DNA of 64,000 nt. Origin: Anthopleura xanthogrammica. Its lineage: Eukaryota; Cnidaria; Anthozoa; Actiniaria; Actiniidae. The translations under genes were made by a program, and so were the position numbers. Positions 48,301 through 59,045 of this stretch are shown here, in pieces. The notes under the pieces were generated by a model. The model was not told the origin of the DNA, did not search any database, and was given only the letters and a program-made list of their open reading frames with translations. Positions within the stretch are counted from its first letter, which is position 1. Each line of letters starts with the position of its first letter. The stretch spans positions 9,879,263 to 9,943,262 of the forward strand of contig OZ025223.1 of assembly GCA_964019055.1 (NCBI GenBank). Direction: 5' to 3'.

Positions 48301-51300
48301 ATGGTATGGTATGGTATGGTATGGTATGGTATGGTATGGTATGGTATGGTATGGTATGGTATGGTATGGTATGGTATGGTATGGTATGGTATGGTATGGT
48401 ATGGTATGGTATGGTATGGTATGGTATGGTATGGTATGGTATGGTATGGTATGGTATGGTATGGTATGGTATGGTATGGTATGGTATGGTATGGTATGGT
48501 ATGGTATGGTATGGTATGGTATGGTATGGTATGGTATGGTATGGTATGGTATGGTATGGTATGGTATGGTATGGTATGGTATGGTATGGTATGGTATGGT
48601 ATGGTATGGTATGGTATGGTATGGTATGGTATGGTATGGTATGGTATGGTATGGTATGGTATGGTATGGTATGGTATGGTATGGTATGGTATGGTATGGT
48701 ATGGTATGGTATGGTATGGTATGGTATGGTATGGTATGGTATGGTATGGTATGGTATGGTATGGTATGGTATGGTATGGTATGGTATGGTATGGTATGGT
48801 ATGGTATGGTATGGTATGGTATGGTATGGTATGGTATGGTATGGTATGGTATGGTATGGTATGGTATGGTATGGTATGGTATGGTATGGTATGGTATGGT
48901 ATGGTATGGTATGGTATGGTATGGTATGGTATGGTATGGTATGGTATGGTATGGTATGGTATGGTATGGTATGGTATGGTATGGTATGGTATGGTATGGT
49001 ATGGTATGGTATGGTATGGTATGGTATGGTATGGTATGGTATGGTATGGTATGGTATGGTATGGTATGGTATGGTATGGTATGGTATGGTATGGTATGGT
49101 ATGGTATGGTATGGTATGGTATGGTATGGTATGGTATGGTATGGTATGGTATGGTATGGTATGGTATGGTATGGTATGGTATGGTATGGTATGGTATGGT
49201 ATGGTATGGTATGGTATGGTATGGTATGGTATGGTATGGTATGGTATGGTATGGTATGGTATGGTATGGTATGGTATGGTATGGTATGGTATGGTATGGT
49301 ATGGTATGGTATGGTATGGTATGGTATGGTATGGTATGGTATGGTATGGTATGGTATGGTATGGTATGGTATGGTATGGTATGGTATGGTATGGTATGGT
49401 ATGGTATGGTATGGTATGGTATGGTATGGTATGGTATGGTATGGTATGGTATGGTATGGTATGGTATGGTATGGTATGGTATGGTATGGTATGGTATGGT
49501 ATGGTATGGTATGGTATGGTATGGTATGGTATGGTATGGTATGGTCATAATACTGTGTTGATCATGACATGTTTTTACCTGGTTTTGATCTTTGTGCTGC
49601 TACAGGGCCCTTTAAACAAACAACATCATCTGTTAATATCTGATACTAAGATATTTCCAGCTAACAAGCATTTACTTATCTCTGTAATTAATGAAGTGGT
49701 TACCTCATTTTCCACTTTCTTAACATAGTTAGCAGGGAAGAGGCCTTGTTTGCCATGTAGCTTGCCTTCCCACCAATCCCCTTCTGATTTGGTTATACTT
49801 ATAACATCACCCTGCAAAAAACTCAAGTCTCCTTCTTCTCCATTGTAAGGGTAGAGGGCAACACATTCTGAAACACAATGGCCACATCTAGTCAGTACTA
49901 TAAAAACAATAAATATATAGATACTGCAGGCAGCAAACTTACCAAACAGAACTGGTAGGTTTTGCTCAGGTCTGCTCTCAGTGACTGGTTCATTAACAGA
50001 GGATATGTCACTAGTAATGATGTCTGATTTCATCGGTAATCTGTTGAGTAAATATTAGTAGACATGGTGAAAACAAGTAAGGTTCTGTTTGAAGTAAAAT
50101 ATTTTTTTGTACATGTTACAGGCATTGTGGTTGTAATTATGCCAGAAGAGGACAAAATACAAGATATGTTATACCTTGGGTAGGTACAAAATGGAAAATA
50201 CTTTAGGTAGTATGTTACTTGAAAAAGAATCCACTACTGAACCAGTCAAAACATAGCACTGATGTCTCCAATAACAATTGAACATGGATCATGCAAATGT
50301 TTGTCTAATCATTCACTTACCCAGTAGTTGCATTGTTCTTGCCAGTATTACTTGAAAGTTTGACATAAGACTTGGGGAACCATCCTACTTTTCCATTCAG
50401 TTCACCAGACCACCACATGTCTTGCTGTTCTGTGATGGTGATCATATCTCCCTTTGCAAAGCTAAGCATATCATCTTTCTTTCCCCTGTACGCATAGAGA
50501 GCCATTGCCGTAAGTCCTTTAGGAGCTGGTGTACCTCCCTCTGCTCTTGGACCCTGTGGAATAAATCCGCATTTCTAATGAATACAATTGAAGGCATGAC
50601 ATACTCCACCTGGATGGTTGGTATTATGCAGGGAGTGATTGCTCAGTCTCCAGCGCCAGCGGCTCATGACTAACCCACTCAACGCCAGCTTGAAATCGGA
50701 ATTTAAGAGTTAATAATTATTTTGTGGTGGAGAAAAACCCTTGAAGCACAGGAGAGAACCAACAAGCAATTCTACAGACATAAAGTAACACTGAAATTGG
50801 CAATCAAACCTGGGTCATATCAGTGAGAGGCCACAAATCAGCACCACACATCACCCATGCTTCCTTAAAATACAAACTGTGAGTAACATTATAACAAGAC
50901 CTGCTATCATCATACTTACATCTATGGTAGTAGTATTAGTAGTGCTGGTGATGGAAGTGGTTGTTTGTCTAGCAGGATGTACATGCACCACCACCACCAC
51001 CACCAAGCTGTTGTGATATAGCTGCTGCAAGAGACTTGACTGAAACATTTTGTACTTTCTCCTCTGGGCTTGTGCTCTCTACTTGTCCTGACTTCTTTGC
51101 CTCATCTTCTGTAATACTCTCTACATAGTTTTCAGGGAACAGCCCAAAGTTGCCTTCACATTTACCTCTGAGCCAGCCAGGAGGTGCTTTCATATCAGGT
51201 TCCACCTATAATACAAACCATCAAAACAGTCAGTGCACTGCTAACTCATCACTGGTTTAAAGAAGAGAACCTCTTATCATTCAGAATGTACTTACTAATA

Positions 51301-53134
51301 CAATGTCTCCTTCATCTATTTTCATCTCATCTGGATTACGAGGATCAAAAGTAAACAACCCTCTGTAATACTGTACATTCTTTTTAACAGCTCTTGGGCG
51401 TGGTCTGGGCACTGCTACTTCTAAACATGAACATGAAAAGCATTCCAATTAGAGGTATGGTATGTGGTATTGACTATTTGTAAATGAACCAAATGAATAT
51501 ATAATTATAACTGTATCGCAATTCTCCTATCAGTTTGATCGGGAGAGGGCTGCCAATATACACCTGTATTGTCGGCTCATAATTACCGCGCAATAGAAAA
51601 ATATCACGATACGAAACTTATTGCGATTTTGAGCTGCCAATACGGGTTATATTGACGGCAAAATATATATTAGACTCACAACTAGCTGCCAATATAAACC
51701 CATATTGGCAGCTCAAAATCGCAATAGGTTACAAATATCTTAAAATGGACATGTTGAATATTTTATTTTGTTATTTCTATTATTTTGGCAGTTACCTTTT
51801 TTTGTTGTGACATCTTTGTTCTCAGATGTAGTAGTAGTTGTTGTTGTTTTCATACTCCAAGTCTGAGAGATGATCTTATCTTGTTGTTTCTTGGCTGGTT
51901 CTCCCCAGACAGATGCTGGTTGAGTATTGACAAGAGTCTGTTGTTGCTGTACTACTATTTTATCTTTGGTGAGTAACTGTTGATCCTTCCTTCTTGCTTC
52001 TGCTTCTCTTGCCTCCTGCATGCGCCGCCTGATCTCAAGGTCTTTTCTTTGTTGTTCTTGTTCTTTTCTCATTGCTGCAACAAAAACAATACAAAGTATA
52101 TTTAATTATTGACTTTTCATGATAATGTTGCTGTATTCAACCTCAATTAACAGGTACCTTCTTGTTCTCTTTCTTTCTGTCTTCTGTTCTCTTCTTCTTC
52201 TCGTTTGCGTTTTGCATCCAGATCTTTCTTCATTCTTTCGTCTTCATCTTTCTTGTGCTTCCATGTAGTGTATTCTCTCTGTTTAGATTCAACTGTTTGC
52301 TGCAGTCTTGTGTTTTCCTCTGTTAGTTGTTGAACATTATTTTGAGCTTCCTGCAATATCAAGAGAAAATCATCATTCATCATCATCATCATTATCACCA
52401 ACACCATCATTATAATATCACCACCATCATAATCATGATCATCATCACCACCATCATCATCATCATGATCACCACCATCCTCATCATTATGATCATGATC
52501 ACCACCATCATCATCATGATCACCACCATCCTCATCATCATCATCATGATCACCACCATCCTCATCATTATCATGATAACCACCATCGTCATCATCATGA
52601 TCACCACCATCCTCATCATTATCATGATCACCACCATCATCATCATGATCACCACCATCCTCATCATTATGATCATGATCACCACCATCATCATCATCAT
52701 GATCACCACCATCCTCATCATCATCATGATCACCACAATCATCATCATCATGATCACCACCATCATCATTCTCATCATCATCACCATCATCATCTTCATT
52801 TGCATCATAAAGGTGTGCACAGAAGTGATATATAAAACTGTAATTTCTATTGGTTTATCAGAAGGGTACAGTATGTACAAGATTACCTTAAGCTGTACAT
52901 TCAAGGAATCAAGTTCTTTTAGTTTCTCATTCAAATCTTTTTCTAGATTGGTTTGCATTGTTTGTTTCCTCCTGATGGCAGCTTTGCTGTCCTGTAGACT
53001 TGCCATGGCGTTACCATGTGCCTCAGCTAATAACAATAAAATAAACAACATCATCATCATGTGTCAAGTGATACATTTTTGTTTTGTACATGGAGTTTAC
53101 ATATGATGCTACTCTCCATCCATGTAAACTCACT

Positions 53135-53177
<43 letters not shown>

Positions 53178-56100
53178 ATCCATGAATACTGCACCACTCT
53201 ACTCTGTAACTGTATACTTATATAAATATATTTATATAGTCAACTTAATATAGGACAGTTTGCCTTGTATTACCCATTTTACTTGACTCTCTTTTATTCA
53301 ATTCATGAGACACTCTTTCCTTTTCATTGCTCAGGGCCAAAAGACGCTGCTGATATTCCTATGTAATCAAGAATCAAACATTATTTTACAATAAACTACA
53401 AACATTATATGCTATGGTATCAATAACTCTTAACACAACTGGAAATTTTACAAGAATGTACATGACTGTATAGCCTCGACTTCATTTGTACATAATATCT
53501 AGTATGTGTTACAGTAAAGGTTAGTGGGATCTTTAATCATATTGTGAAGTGTGTACAGTCTTAACTTGGCATTTGTGGACATTTTGGTAGTCAAGTGAGG
53601 CTTGGCTTGAGTAAATGGGTGTAACCAAGCAACACCAGGGGCAGATCCAGGGGGAGGGTTGTGGGTTTGCAAATTTTGATAAGCTGGCTGATAGAATGAT
53701 GGCTAACTAGAATTAAAACCTCCTGAAAAATCCTAGAATTCCCCCTGAACACACATTAATGTACAGTTAAAAAGTGTACACAGTACATTGTAAATGGAGT
53801 ATATTCAACATAGCTATTTAGTCAGGTGTAGTAGTAGTACCTTGATCTCACACTGTATTCTGTTGATATCCATTCTACACATTTCCTTTTTCTGGTTCAC
53901 ATTGTTCAGTGTCGTCTGTGATTCAGAACATGATTGTTGTTCTTTATCAAAACACTGCTGGGCTGCAGTTTTCTTGCCAACCTTGATAATAAAAAGTAAA
54001 CAAAAACCATTGATACTCAGTGAGGTTACATTACCCCTGCTGTCATAATATGACAATAGTTGACAGTCATTAACTGATCAACTATTGCTAACTGATGTTT
54101 ACTCAGCTAGCTCTTCTCTGGAATGTACAGTATTTTGCTTAGTGACATTCCCAAAACATAGAGTTGCAACTTAACATTTTTGTTGTCAAAAGAAGTTTGG
54201 TTGCTGGGGTAACGTTGTTACAGGACAAAAAACACAGTAAAATCTTCACTCAATAATCTAAATTTGCTTTGCTTGCAGCAAGAAAACATTTCACTGCATA
54301 TCAGGATGTAGCTGTACATACCACAGAAGCCAGGTCATCATTCAGGTTTTTCTTTCTTGTCTTCAGGTTGTTAACGATATCTTGCTCTAAACCTTTCTGA
54401 TTCAACAACTCTTCTTCTTTTCTCTTCTGCCATTCCAGTTGACGTTGTCTCTCAGCTTCTATCTGTGCTGCCAGTCTTTGTTGTATCATTTTCTTTCTCA
54501 ATGCGTCTTGTTCTTTTTCCATTTCTAGCTGTTGATGTCTCTGTTTTTCAAGCTCTGCCTGCCGTCTCTGCTCAGCTTCTAGTTTTGCTCTTTGTTTTCT
54601 TTCTTCTATTTGCCTTTCTTTGGCTTCCCTATCATCCCTTTCCCGTTTTAATTTTTCTTGTAAATCTTGTCGTCTTCTTTCCAATTCTAGCCTTCCTTTT
54701 TCGAAATTCTGTTTTCGCTTGTCTTCAAATGTGACTGCAAATGAAACATTTCATATATCAAATGCTTCGTTGAGGTAGTTTTTTCATACTCTACATTAAC
54801 CATCTCAAATATTTGGGGATTAGGGGTGGTGTAGCAGGAAAATAAATGCTCTTCCCGGAGTATATTGGAAAAATATTGTAGCCCAACTCAGAAGTGCTCC
54901 TGACATCATCCAAACTACATATATCAGTACAGCATATATACTCATTAGTGGAAGGCTGTGGCTGCCGCCTGCAGAACACGGCCTCCCCAGTGATCAACAG
55001 ACGACAACAACAAGCAGTAGACAACAACAAGCAGTAGTGCTGTGGTCTCAGATTCAATTCCTGGACTTTTATTAGGTCTCTCCCTTGATGCAAGCGGTTT
55101 TTCACAGGATTACACATAATACACTTACATATTGTTCTCTTGTCATCTGCCATGCTACCAGACCTTGATCTACCATCAAGGCTGACATTACTACCAGACC
55201 TATCTCTCCCTTCACTACCAACACTATCAGAGTGTACTCTACCCTGGTAAGCCAGTGGTAGAAGATCCTGGGGTACATGATTGGGTAACTGCTTTCCTAG
55301 TTTGGCCATATCAACAAAATACATCGCCAGAGCAAATTCCTCAATATTTAGTTGACTGTCTTTATCTAAATCCGATAAACTCCTGAATACACAAGAAGAG
55401 AAAACAGTGTTAGTTAGTACCATGCAATGACTGTGAGAGCCAACCAATTGTCATTACTCACTGACTTCTCCATTTTCCAAGTCATTACTTTACAGCATAT
55501 TGTCATACAGATGTTATTAGTAGTTGTGAAGCGACGAAGGCCAATACGGAATAAATTTACTTCCAACGCCATCAATATAACCCATATTGGCAGCTCAAAA
55601 TAATATAACAATAAGTTTTCTCCTATCACACCCTAATTCTGAACAGACAATACAGGTGTATATTGGTAGCTCTCTCCCGATCAACCTTATAGGAGAATCG
55701 CAATACTGTCCTGAATGTGGTACTCACCATATTTTTGCCAGTAACGTTTGTGAAAGACCAGACTGGATCAAAACACCTCTGGCTTGCTCACCTACAAACA
55801 TATCAGATATGAGGCAAGTACCATAATATTGTAACTTCTAAGATTGTTTATATCAGAGGGCACAGACACAAGCATCCATTTTATGTTGCTTGAATGCAAT
55901 CATTCTTTGTTCAAGCATGTCTGTCCTTTGATATAAACAAAGTAGCCTACCAATCAGTATGCTCAGTATATCTACAATAATGTACGATAAATGTGTAAAC
56001 ACACACAACAAATGCATTTAATGTACGAATAATTATTTCACCTGATAAAACTCCAGTTTTCTTGAAATCAAGAGACTTAAACATCTGGTTATACTTGAGT

Positions 56101-57843
56101 CTTGCAGCAGGAGTAATTGTATTTGAATTATTAATTGTTCCTTGTAAAGTATTCCCTTGCGCTAATGATAACTGTGGCTGGACACTACTGGTCATGATAC
56201 CAGGCCCATTAGAAAATCCTATGTTTGTTGTATTAGTATTAAACCCTCCACCACCTTGTAGACTGAATGATGATGGTGACCCTAATGCATTCATACTTGT
56301 AGATGCAATACCATATGATGTCGCTAATGATATATTTGGCTGGTTCATGCCTGACCAGGAAATACCAGATGATTTGGGTAAAGTCATACTTCCAGAAAGG
56401 TTAGTAAAACCATTTGACACACCCTGTGGACCATAGCTGGGACTACCCATCTTACCAGCTTGGTTATTACTAGGCATTGATGTCATCTTAATAGTGTTTG
56501 GTAGGACTGTGGGAACTTCAATTCCCTTGAGTTTGTTTTGTATAAGATGCATTGCAACAGTAAATTCTTGCATGTTCATTTTGCCATCATGATCAAGATC
56601 AGAAAGACTCCTACAATACAACATCAAATGATAAATCATCATCATAATCATTATCTTCAAGTGATGCCATCATATTGATTGTACAAATGTATACTGTACA
56701 GATATACAGATTTATATGCTAATGTCTTGTACAACAAGTTTGCATGAGTCCATGCATTGGAAATACAAAACAACTCTTCCTAAATGTATATATATACTCA
56801 AGAACTATTAAAATAAGAAATCAATAATTTTGCAATTCATTGATATGTATGTGAGAAGCACTTATATACCATGACAGCTTCGTAACCAAAAGATAATCAT
56901 ACTGGATATATATTCTATATCAAAAACTTACCATATTTTACCCAAAACCATAGGAGGGAGATTAGACTTGAGAAAGAACTGTTTTGCTTGCTCTCCTGTA
57001 AGTTGATTAACAGACACATAACACTATTAACAAAGGATTGTTCAGAGCTGCAAAATACCCACACCTAAGGTAGGGGGAAAGGTAAGTACAGGTAGAAATA
57101 TACATACTGCAATATCGTCATACCTTAATGATACACAATAGCAATGGAATCACAAAGGTTGAGGAGGACTATATAAATCCCCTTCTCAGATTGGTAACTT
57201 AATAAACTGAATGATTATTATTTTAATATCTGGTGTAGAAAGTATAATCATATCATGTCGGCAAGAGGTACAAGTACCTTAACGTTATACACTGTATAAT
57301 ATCCCACACCTGTGCTTATTCGCTTTATTAGTATATGATGAACAAAAGTCTTATCTATATACATGTAAGCTTAATAAACAGGTCATCTACCGCCTAGGTG
57401 CGTGTATTTGATAATCAACATTGATCGAGTAACGGAATAGACAAATACTGTTTTAAAACGCCATGTGGTTTGGATGGACAGTGTAAACACTATTATAGTT
57501 TGTACTGTTAAAGTAATTTGAGGTCAAAAGGAACCTAGCGATGAATTATGAACGACATGTCTTACCAGATAGAAAACCGCTCATGGGTTTTAAGCTTTGA
57601 AATGTTGTTTCATGCTTCATTCTTTCTTCTGCTGAGATGACCCAAGGCCCTAGAAAACACAACAAGATCGATTAGAGATATTGGTGGTTAATCAAAGCCA
57701 ATTTGTGCGAATATGAGTGAGTGTAACAAGTCAAAATGAATCAAACATATCTGTCACTGATTCATACAACATTTTGATTCTCAAACTCACTACCAGAATG
57801 AATGATTGTGGTGTATACCTTGAGAAGAGCCGAGGCCAGCCAT
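38740..57843 (-). CDS. ITSN1: Intersectin, long form
   Basis: Endocytic scaffold and Cdc42 guanine-nucleotide exchange factor; it links clathrin-coat proteins, dynamin and actin assembly at the plasma membrane. About 36 coding exons on the minus strand give roughly 1744 residues (human ITSN1-L 1721) in the full family order: EH1, EH2, coiled coil, five SH3, DH, PH, C2. Exon borders are listed in the five domain entries that follow. The start is MAGLGSSQ at 57843, followed by [14 protein letters not shown]. The last exon ends LVRLELQ at 38740. ITSN1 and ITSN2 arose within vertebrates, so the symbol means the single pre-duplication gene. The frame is continuous except for a one-base excess in the exon 51205-50920. 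Introns carry a tRNA gene, several tandem arrays and MITEs. Confidence 0.95.
39081..39262. repeat. 91-bp tandem duplication across the C2 exon acceptor
   Basis: ACTACCCATACTGACTTCAC occurs at 39081 and again at 39172, followed in both by the same exon start, acceptor and intron sequence. The second copy therefore carries its own AG acceptor and about 38 bases of exon sequence inside the intron. Confidence 0.85.
39798..42502 (-). CDS. ITSN1: Intersectin exons: DH-PH exchange-factor module
   Basis: Exons 42502-42441, 42287-42222, 42148-42042, 41955-41883, 41638-41531, 41352-41254, 41149-41066, 40995-40912, 40809-40738, 40643-40497, 40413-40365, 40027-39955, 39880-39798. The DH domain begins [19 protein letters not shown] and contains [27 protein letters not shown] and the signature helix [18 protein letters not shown]. 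The PH domain follows with [38 protein letters not shown] and [13 protein letters not shown]. The catalytic face looks intact, so Cdc42 exchange activity is expected by homology. The tRNA-Glu gene lies in the intron 41353-41530. Confidence 0.93.
40131..40330. repeat. (TTG)n/(TGC) low-complexity tract
   Basis: Irregular TTG/TGC triplets in an intersectin intron between the two halves of the PH domain. Open frames through it are artefacts. Confidence 0.9.
41391..41462 (+). tRNA. tRNA-Glu (anticodon TTC)
   Basis: 72 bases. Acceptor stem TCCCATA pairs with TGTGGGA with one G-U. D arm TGGTCTAGCGGTTAGGA holds the A box. Anticodon stem CCTGG/CCAGG surrounds CTTTCAC with TTC at the centre. T arm CGGGTTCGACTCCCG holds the B box. 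No intron and no encoded CCA, as expected for a nuclear tRNA. It lies antisense inside an intersectin intron; a T run about 8 bases downstream (GTTTTTTT) can end Pol III transcription. Confidence 0.96.
44225..44398 (-). other. ITSN1: Candidate alternative 3' exon for an intersectin-short isoform
   Basis: A good acceptor (ATTTTCTTCCAG) is followed at 44398 by GAATTC. The SH3E exon ends in phase 1 with T, so splicing here gives TGA at once and a protein ending ...PETTTQ just after the fifth SH3 domain. A reverse-strand AATAAA is at 44240-44235. Human ITSN1-S also ends right after SH3E, at the Gln before the Trp that starts the long-form linker. No transcript evidence is available. Confidence 0.45.
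44700..45000. repeat. (TTTA)n run and a two-copy duplication of about 120 bp
   Basis: TTTA units at about 44700-44731, then a unit containing GAGACTAATGGTAACCATAG present twice (about 44760-44880 and 44885-45000). Both lie in the large intersectin intron between SH3E and DH. Confidence 0.75.
45280..51420 (-). CDS. ITSN1: Intersectin exons: five SH3 domains
   Basis: SH3A exons 51420-51296 and 51205-50920 ([38 protein letters not shown]). SH3B 50553-50321 ([39 protein letters not shown]). Linker 50040-49943. SH3C 49867-49704 ([27 protein letters not shown]). Mini-exon 49609-49579 (31 bp). SH3D 46958-46837 and 46765-46640 ([29 protein letters not shown]). Linker 46394-46355. SH3E 45480-45280 ([28 protein letters not shown]). 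Each has the ALYxY, WW and PxxYV-type peptide-binding positions; SH3D has a weaker end (IFPSTHVKI), a pattern close to human. Exon 51205-50920 has one base too many for the frame, at a GGT run. The SH3D-to-mini-exon intron contains the ATGGT array. Confidence 0.9.
45535..46200. repeat. 56-bp tandem repeat
   Basis: About 12 copies of a 56-bp unit (GATTGAACACTGAAACAACC ... GGCATGGCAACTCACA) with nearly no divergence apart from the last two or three copies. It lies in the intersectin intron between SH3E and the short exon at 46355-46394. Confidence 0.95.
46466..46722. repeat. 86-bp triplication of an intersectin exon end and donor
   Basis: ACATTAGCTT recurs at 46466, 46552 and 46638, period 86. 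The copy at 46638 is the real 3' end of the exon 46765-46640 with its GTAAGT donor. The two downstream copies keep the same donor and a CCCACAG acceptor-like site, so each could act as a 34-base mini-exon or a decoy donor. Confidence 0.88.
47230..47416. mobile_element. Foldback MITE, family F (copy 2)
   Basis: Ends ACACCTACTTGCAAGAACGC and, inverted, ACACCTGCTTGCGGGAGCGT, with AGTGGATTAGGAATAAAT inside; same family as 30843-31036. Many C-for-T and G-for-A differences. Located about 140 bp before the ATGGT array. Confidence 0.75.
47556..49545. repeat. Perfect (ATGGT)398 pentanucleotide array
   Basis: 1990 bp of uninterrupted ATGGT (reverse ACCAT). I see no substitution in the array from its first to last unit. 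It lies in the intersectin intron between the 31-bp exon (49609-49579) and SH3D (46958). A 5-base unit has no stop in any frame, so long frames reading MVWYG or TIPYH are accidental. GG every five bases on one strand gives a G2N3 pattern. Confidence 0.98.
50650..50860 (-). mobile_element. SINE-like repeat
   Basis: On the minus strand, CCCAGGTTTGATTGCCA is a B-box-like sequence, followed by GTTCTCTCCTGTGCTTCAAG and GGTTTTTCTCC, wording typical of tRNA-derived SINE bodies in invertebrates. The A box is unclear. In an intersectin intron. Confidence 0.45.
51511..51727. repeat. Interspersed repeat G (copy 1)
   Basis: Contains CAATTCTCCTATCAGTTTGA, CGGGAGAGGGCTGCCAATAT and ATATTGGCAGCTCAAAATCG. 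A shorter inverted copy is at 55558-55708. Internal inverted words (GCTGCCAATA/TATTGGCAGC) suggest a MITE. Confidence 0.65.
51796..54734 (-). CDS. ITSN1: Intersectin exons: coiled-coil region
   Basis: Exons 54734-54322, 53981-53841, 53358-53274, 53026-52887, 52350-52158, 52074-51796. The region opens [20 protein letters not shown], matching human [21 protein letters not shown]. It then runs as a long KQRE-rich helix ([20 protein letters not shown]) with heptad character. It mediates intersectin dimerisation and partner binding in the family. The last exon shifts to a low-complexity Thr/Gln linker leading to SH3A. Confidence 0.92.
52380..52800. repeat. (CAT/CAC)n microsatellite-minisatellite
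   Basis: Irregular ATCATCATGATCACCACCATCC units, period about 30-45 bp, in an intersectin intron between coiled-coil exons. The methionine-rich minus-strand frame across it is an artefact that joins exon and intron. Confidence 0.93.
53139..53175. repeat. (GA)n microsatellite
   Basis: About 18 GA dinucleotides in an intersectin intron. Confidence 0.95.
55129..57843 (-). CDS. ITSN1: Intersectin exons: two EH domains
   Basis: Exons 57843-57819, 57649-57566, 56995-56932, 56610-56042, 55791-55728, 55382-55129. EH1: [30 protein letters not shown], then the EF-hand loop [15 protein letters not shown]2: [39 protein letters not shown] and [13 protein letters not shown]. Both keep the Trp that binds NPF motifs and a calcium-competent loop. 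Introns interrupt both EH domains at equivalent places (after the first helix pair and inside the Trp codon), a trace of an internal duplication. A Gly/Ser/Asn-rich linker of about 120 residues joins them. Confidence 0.94.
55558..55708. repeat. Interspersed repeat G (copy 2, inverted)
   Basis: ATATTGGCAGCTCAAAAT on the left and ACAGGTGTATATTGG...CTCTCTCCCGATCAACCTTA on the right match the complement of copy 1 at 51511-51727. It ends about 20 bp from the donor of the EH2 exon 55791-55728. Confidence 0.6.
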
Positions 57844-59045
57844 GATCAGTGTATTTCCTACCAATCCGTTAGCTCCTTTTCGATATTATACGCATATTGA
57901 GCTTCACAAACAACAAGTAGTCGCGGGTGTCTTTCTTGGACTTCAGCAACACAACAACATAATCTACGGCTAAGTTACAACCAAATCGAAACCGATCGAC
58001 AATTTGATCATAGGACAAAATACACACAGATCCTCAGACACATCGGAGTCTAGCTTGGTGATATTTTAGAGGGTTAAAAACAAGAAAAAGGTTGACAAGA
58101 CGAGGCATCTAGTTTAACGGGAGGAACAGACAACCTGATGGCATTTGACCAACGCTACTGCGACTGCGCATAACTTACTACACCCGCAATGGAATTCTGG
58201 GTAGGCATCAGAATCAGAATGAATGAATGGATGGAATGGGAACTGGAGAAAAGGGAAAGAAAAAAAGAAACATGATTAAAGACTAAGTTAATACCAGAAT
58301 TGAGGAGCATTTATGGAAGAAAATAAAACCTTAAAAAATCCTTAAGAAAATACGATATTCAGCAGTGCAGGTATATCATATTCCAAATTATAGTATTCAA
58401 GTGGGTTCCTGGTAAAAAGATTTTCTAGTCCTTTTCACATATATAGATATTTTTTGATATTTTTCTTATATTGCGAGGTAGTAATAGAGGGGGACAGGTA
58501 ATTATTATTGAAACTCAACTGTTGGTCAGAACCATGATATTGATTATCCTCTTTGCCCAGGTGGGATTTTTGTTCTTAAAGATTTTAGAATCAGTTTGGG
58601 AAAAACCAGTCCAGCTTATTGTTGACATGTTCACACCAAGGTAACTAGCAAATAGAGATACAGGTTTTAATGACTGGAACTTGTCTTTAACCATTGGTAC
58701 AGGGTGTGGCTTAGACCATGTTTATTTATTTAATAAAACAAGACTTTATTTAAATTGGATATTTTCTAATTAGTGGGATTTCTTAATTATCCCCATTCAG
58801 GGGGTTTGATGTGGATTATGGGGTGCAGATGAAGATCACCCTAAATAACTATTCTTTTCTCTTTTATTTCTAGATTTTGGGTGGACTATTGAGGCTTTAG
58901 CCATAAACCTACAAGAAACTAATAACAAGAATCACACTGTTTTTTAACAACTCATTTTATTAACATTCAACACTCCTCATTTCTGCAAATACAGGTAAAA
59001 AGTGATTTTTCATAGGAAAAAAAAACAACAGAGCATCTCAACCAT
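57844..59045. other. Intersectin upstream region
   Basis: Between the intersectin start and the MRPS15 stop, both minus strand. It should contain the intersectin promoter and 5' UTR. No gene or clear element is seen. The poly(A) signal of MRPS15 lies at its far end. Confidence 0.5.
58956..58961 (-). terminator. Candidate poly(A) signal of MRPS15
   Basis: AATAAA on the minus strand about 85 bp past the MRPS15 stop. Position is right; use is not shown. Confidence 0.45.

Noticed and set aside
47507..49728. Long open frames reading MVWYG or TIPYH repeats
   Set aside because: A 5-bp repeat lacking stops is open in all six frames; these are not proteins.
52410..53060. 216-residue minus-strand open frame as one protein
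   Set aside because: Joins an intersectin coiled-coil exon (53026-52887) to intron microsatellite; only the exon part is real.
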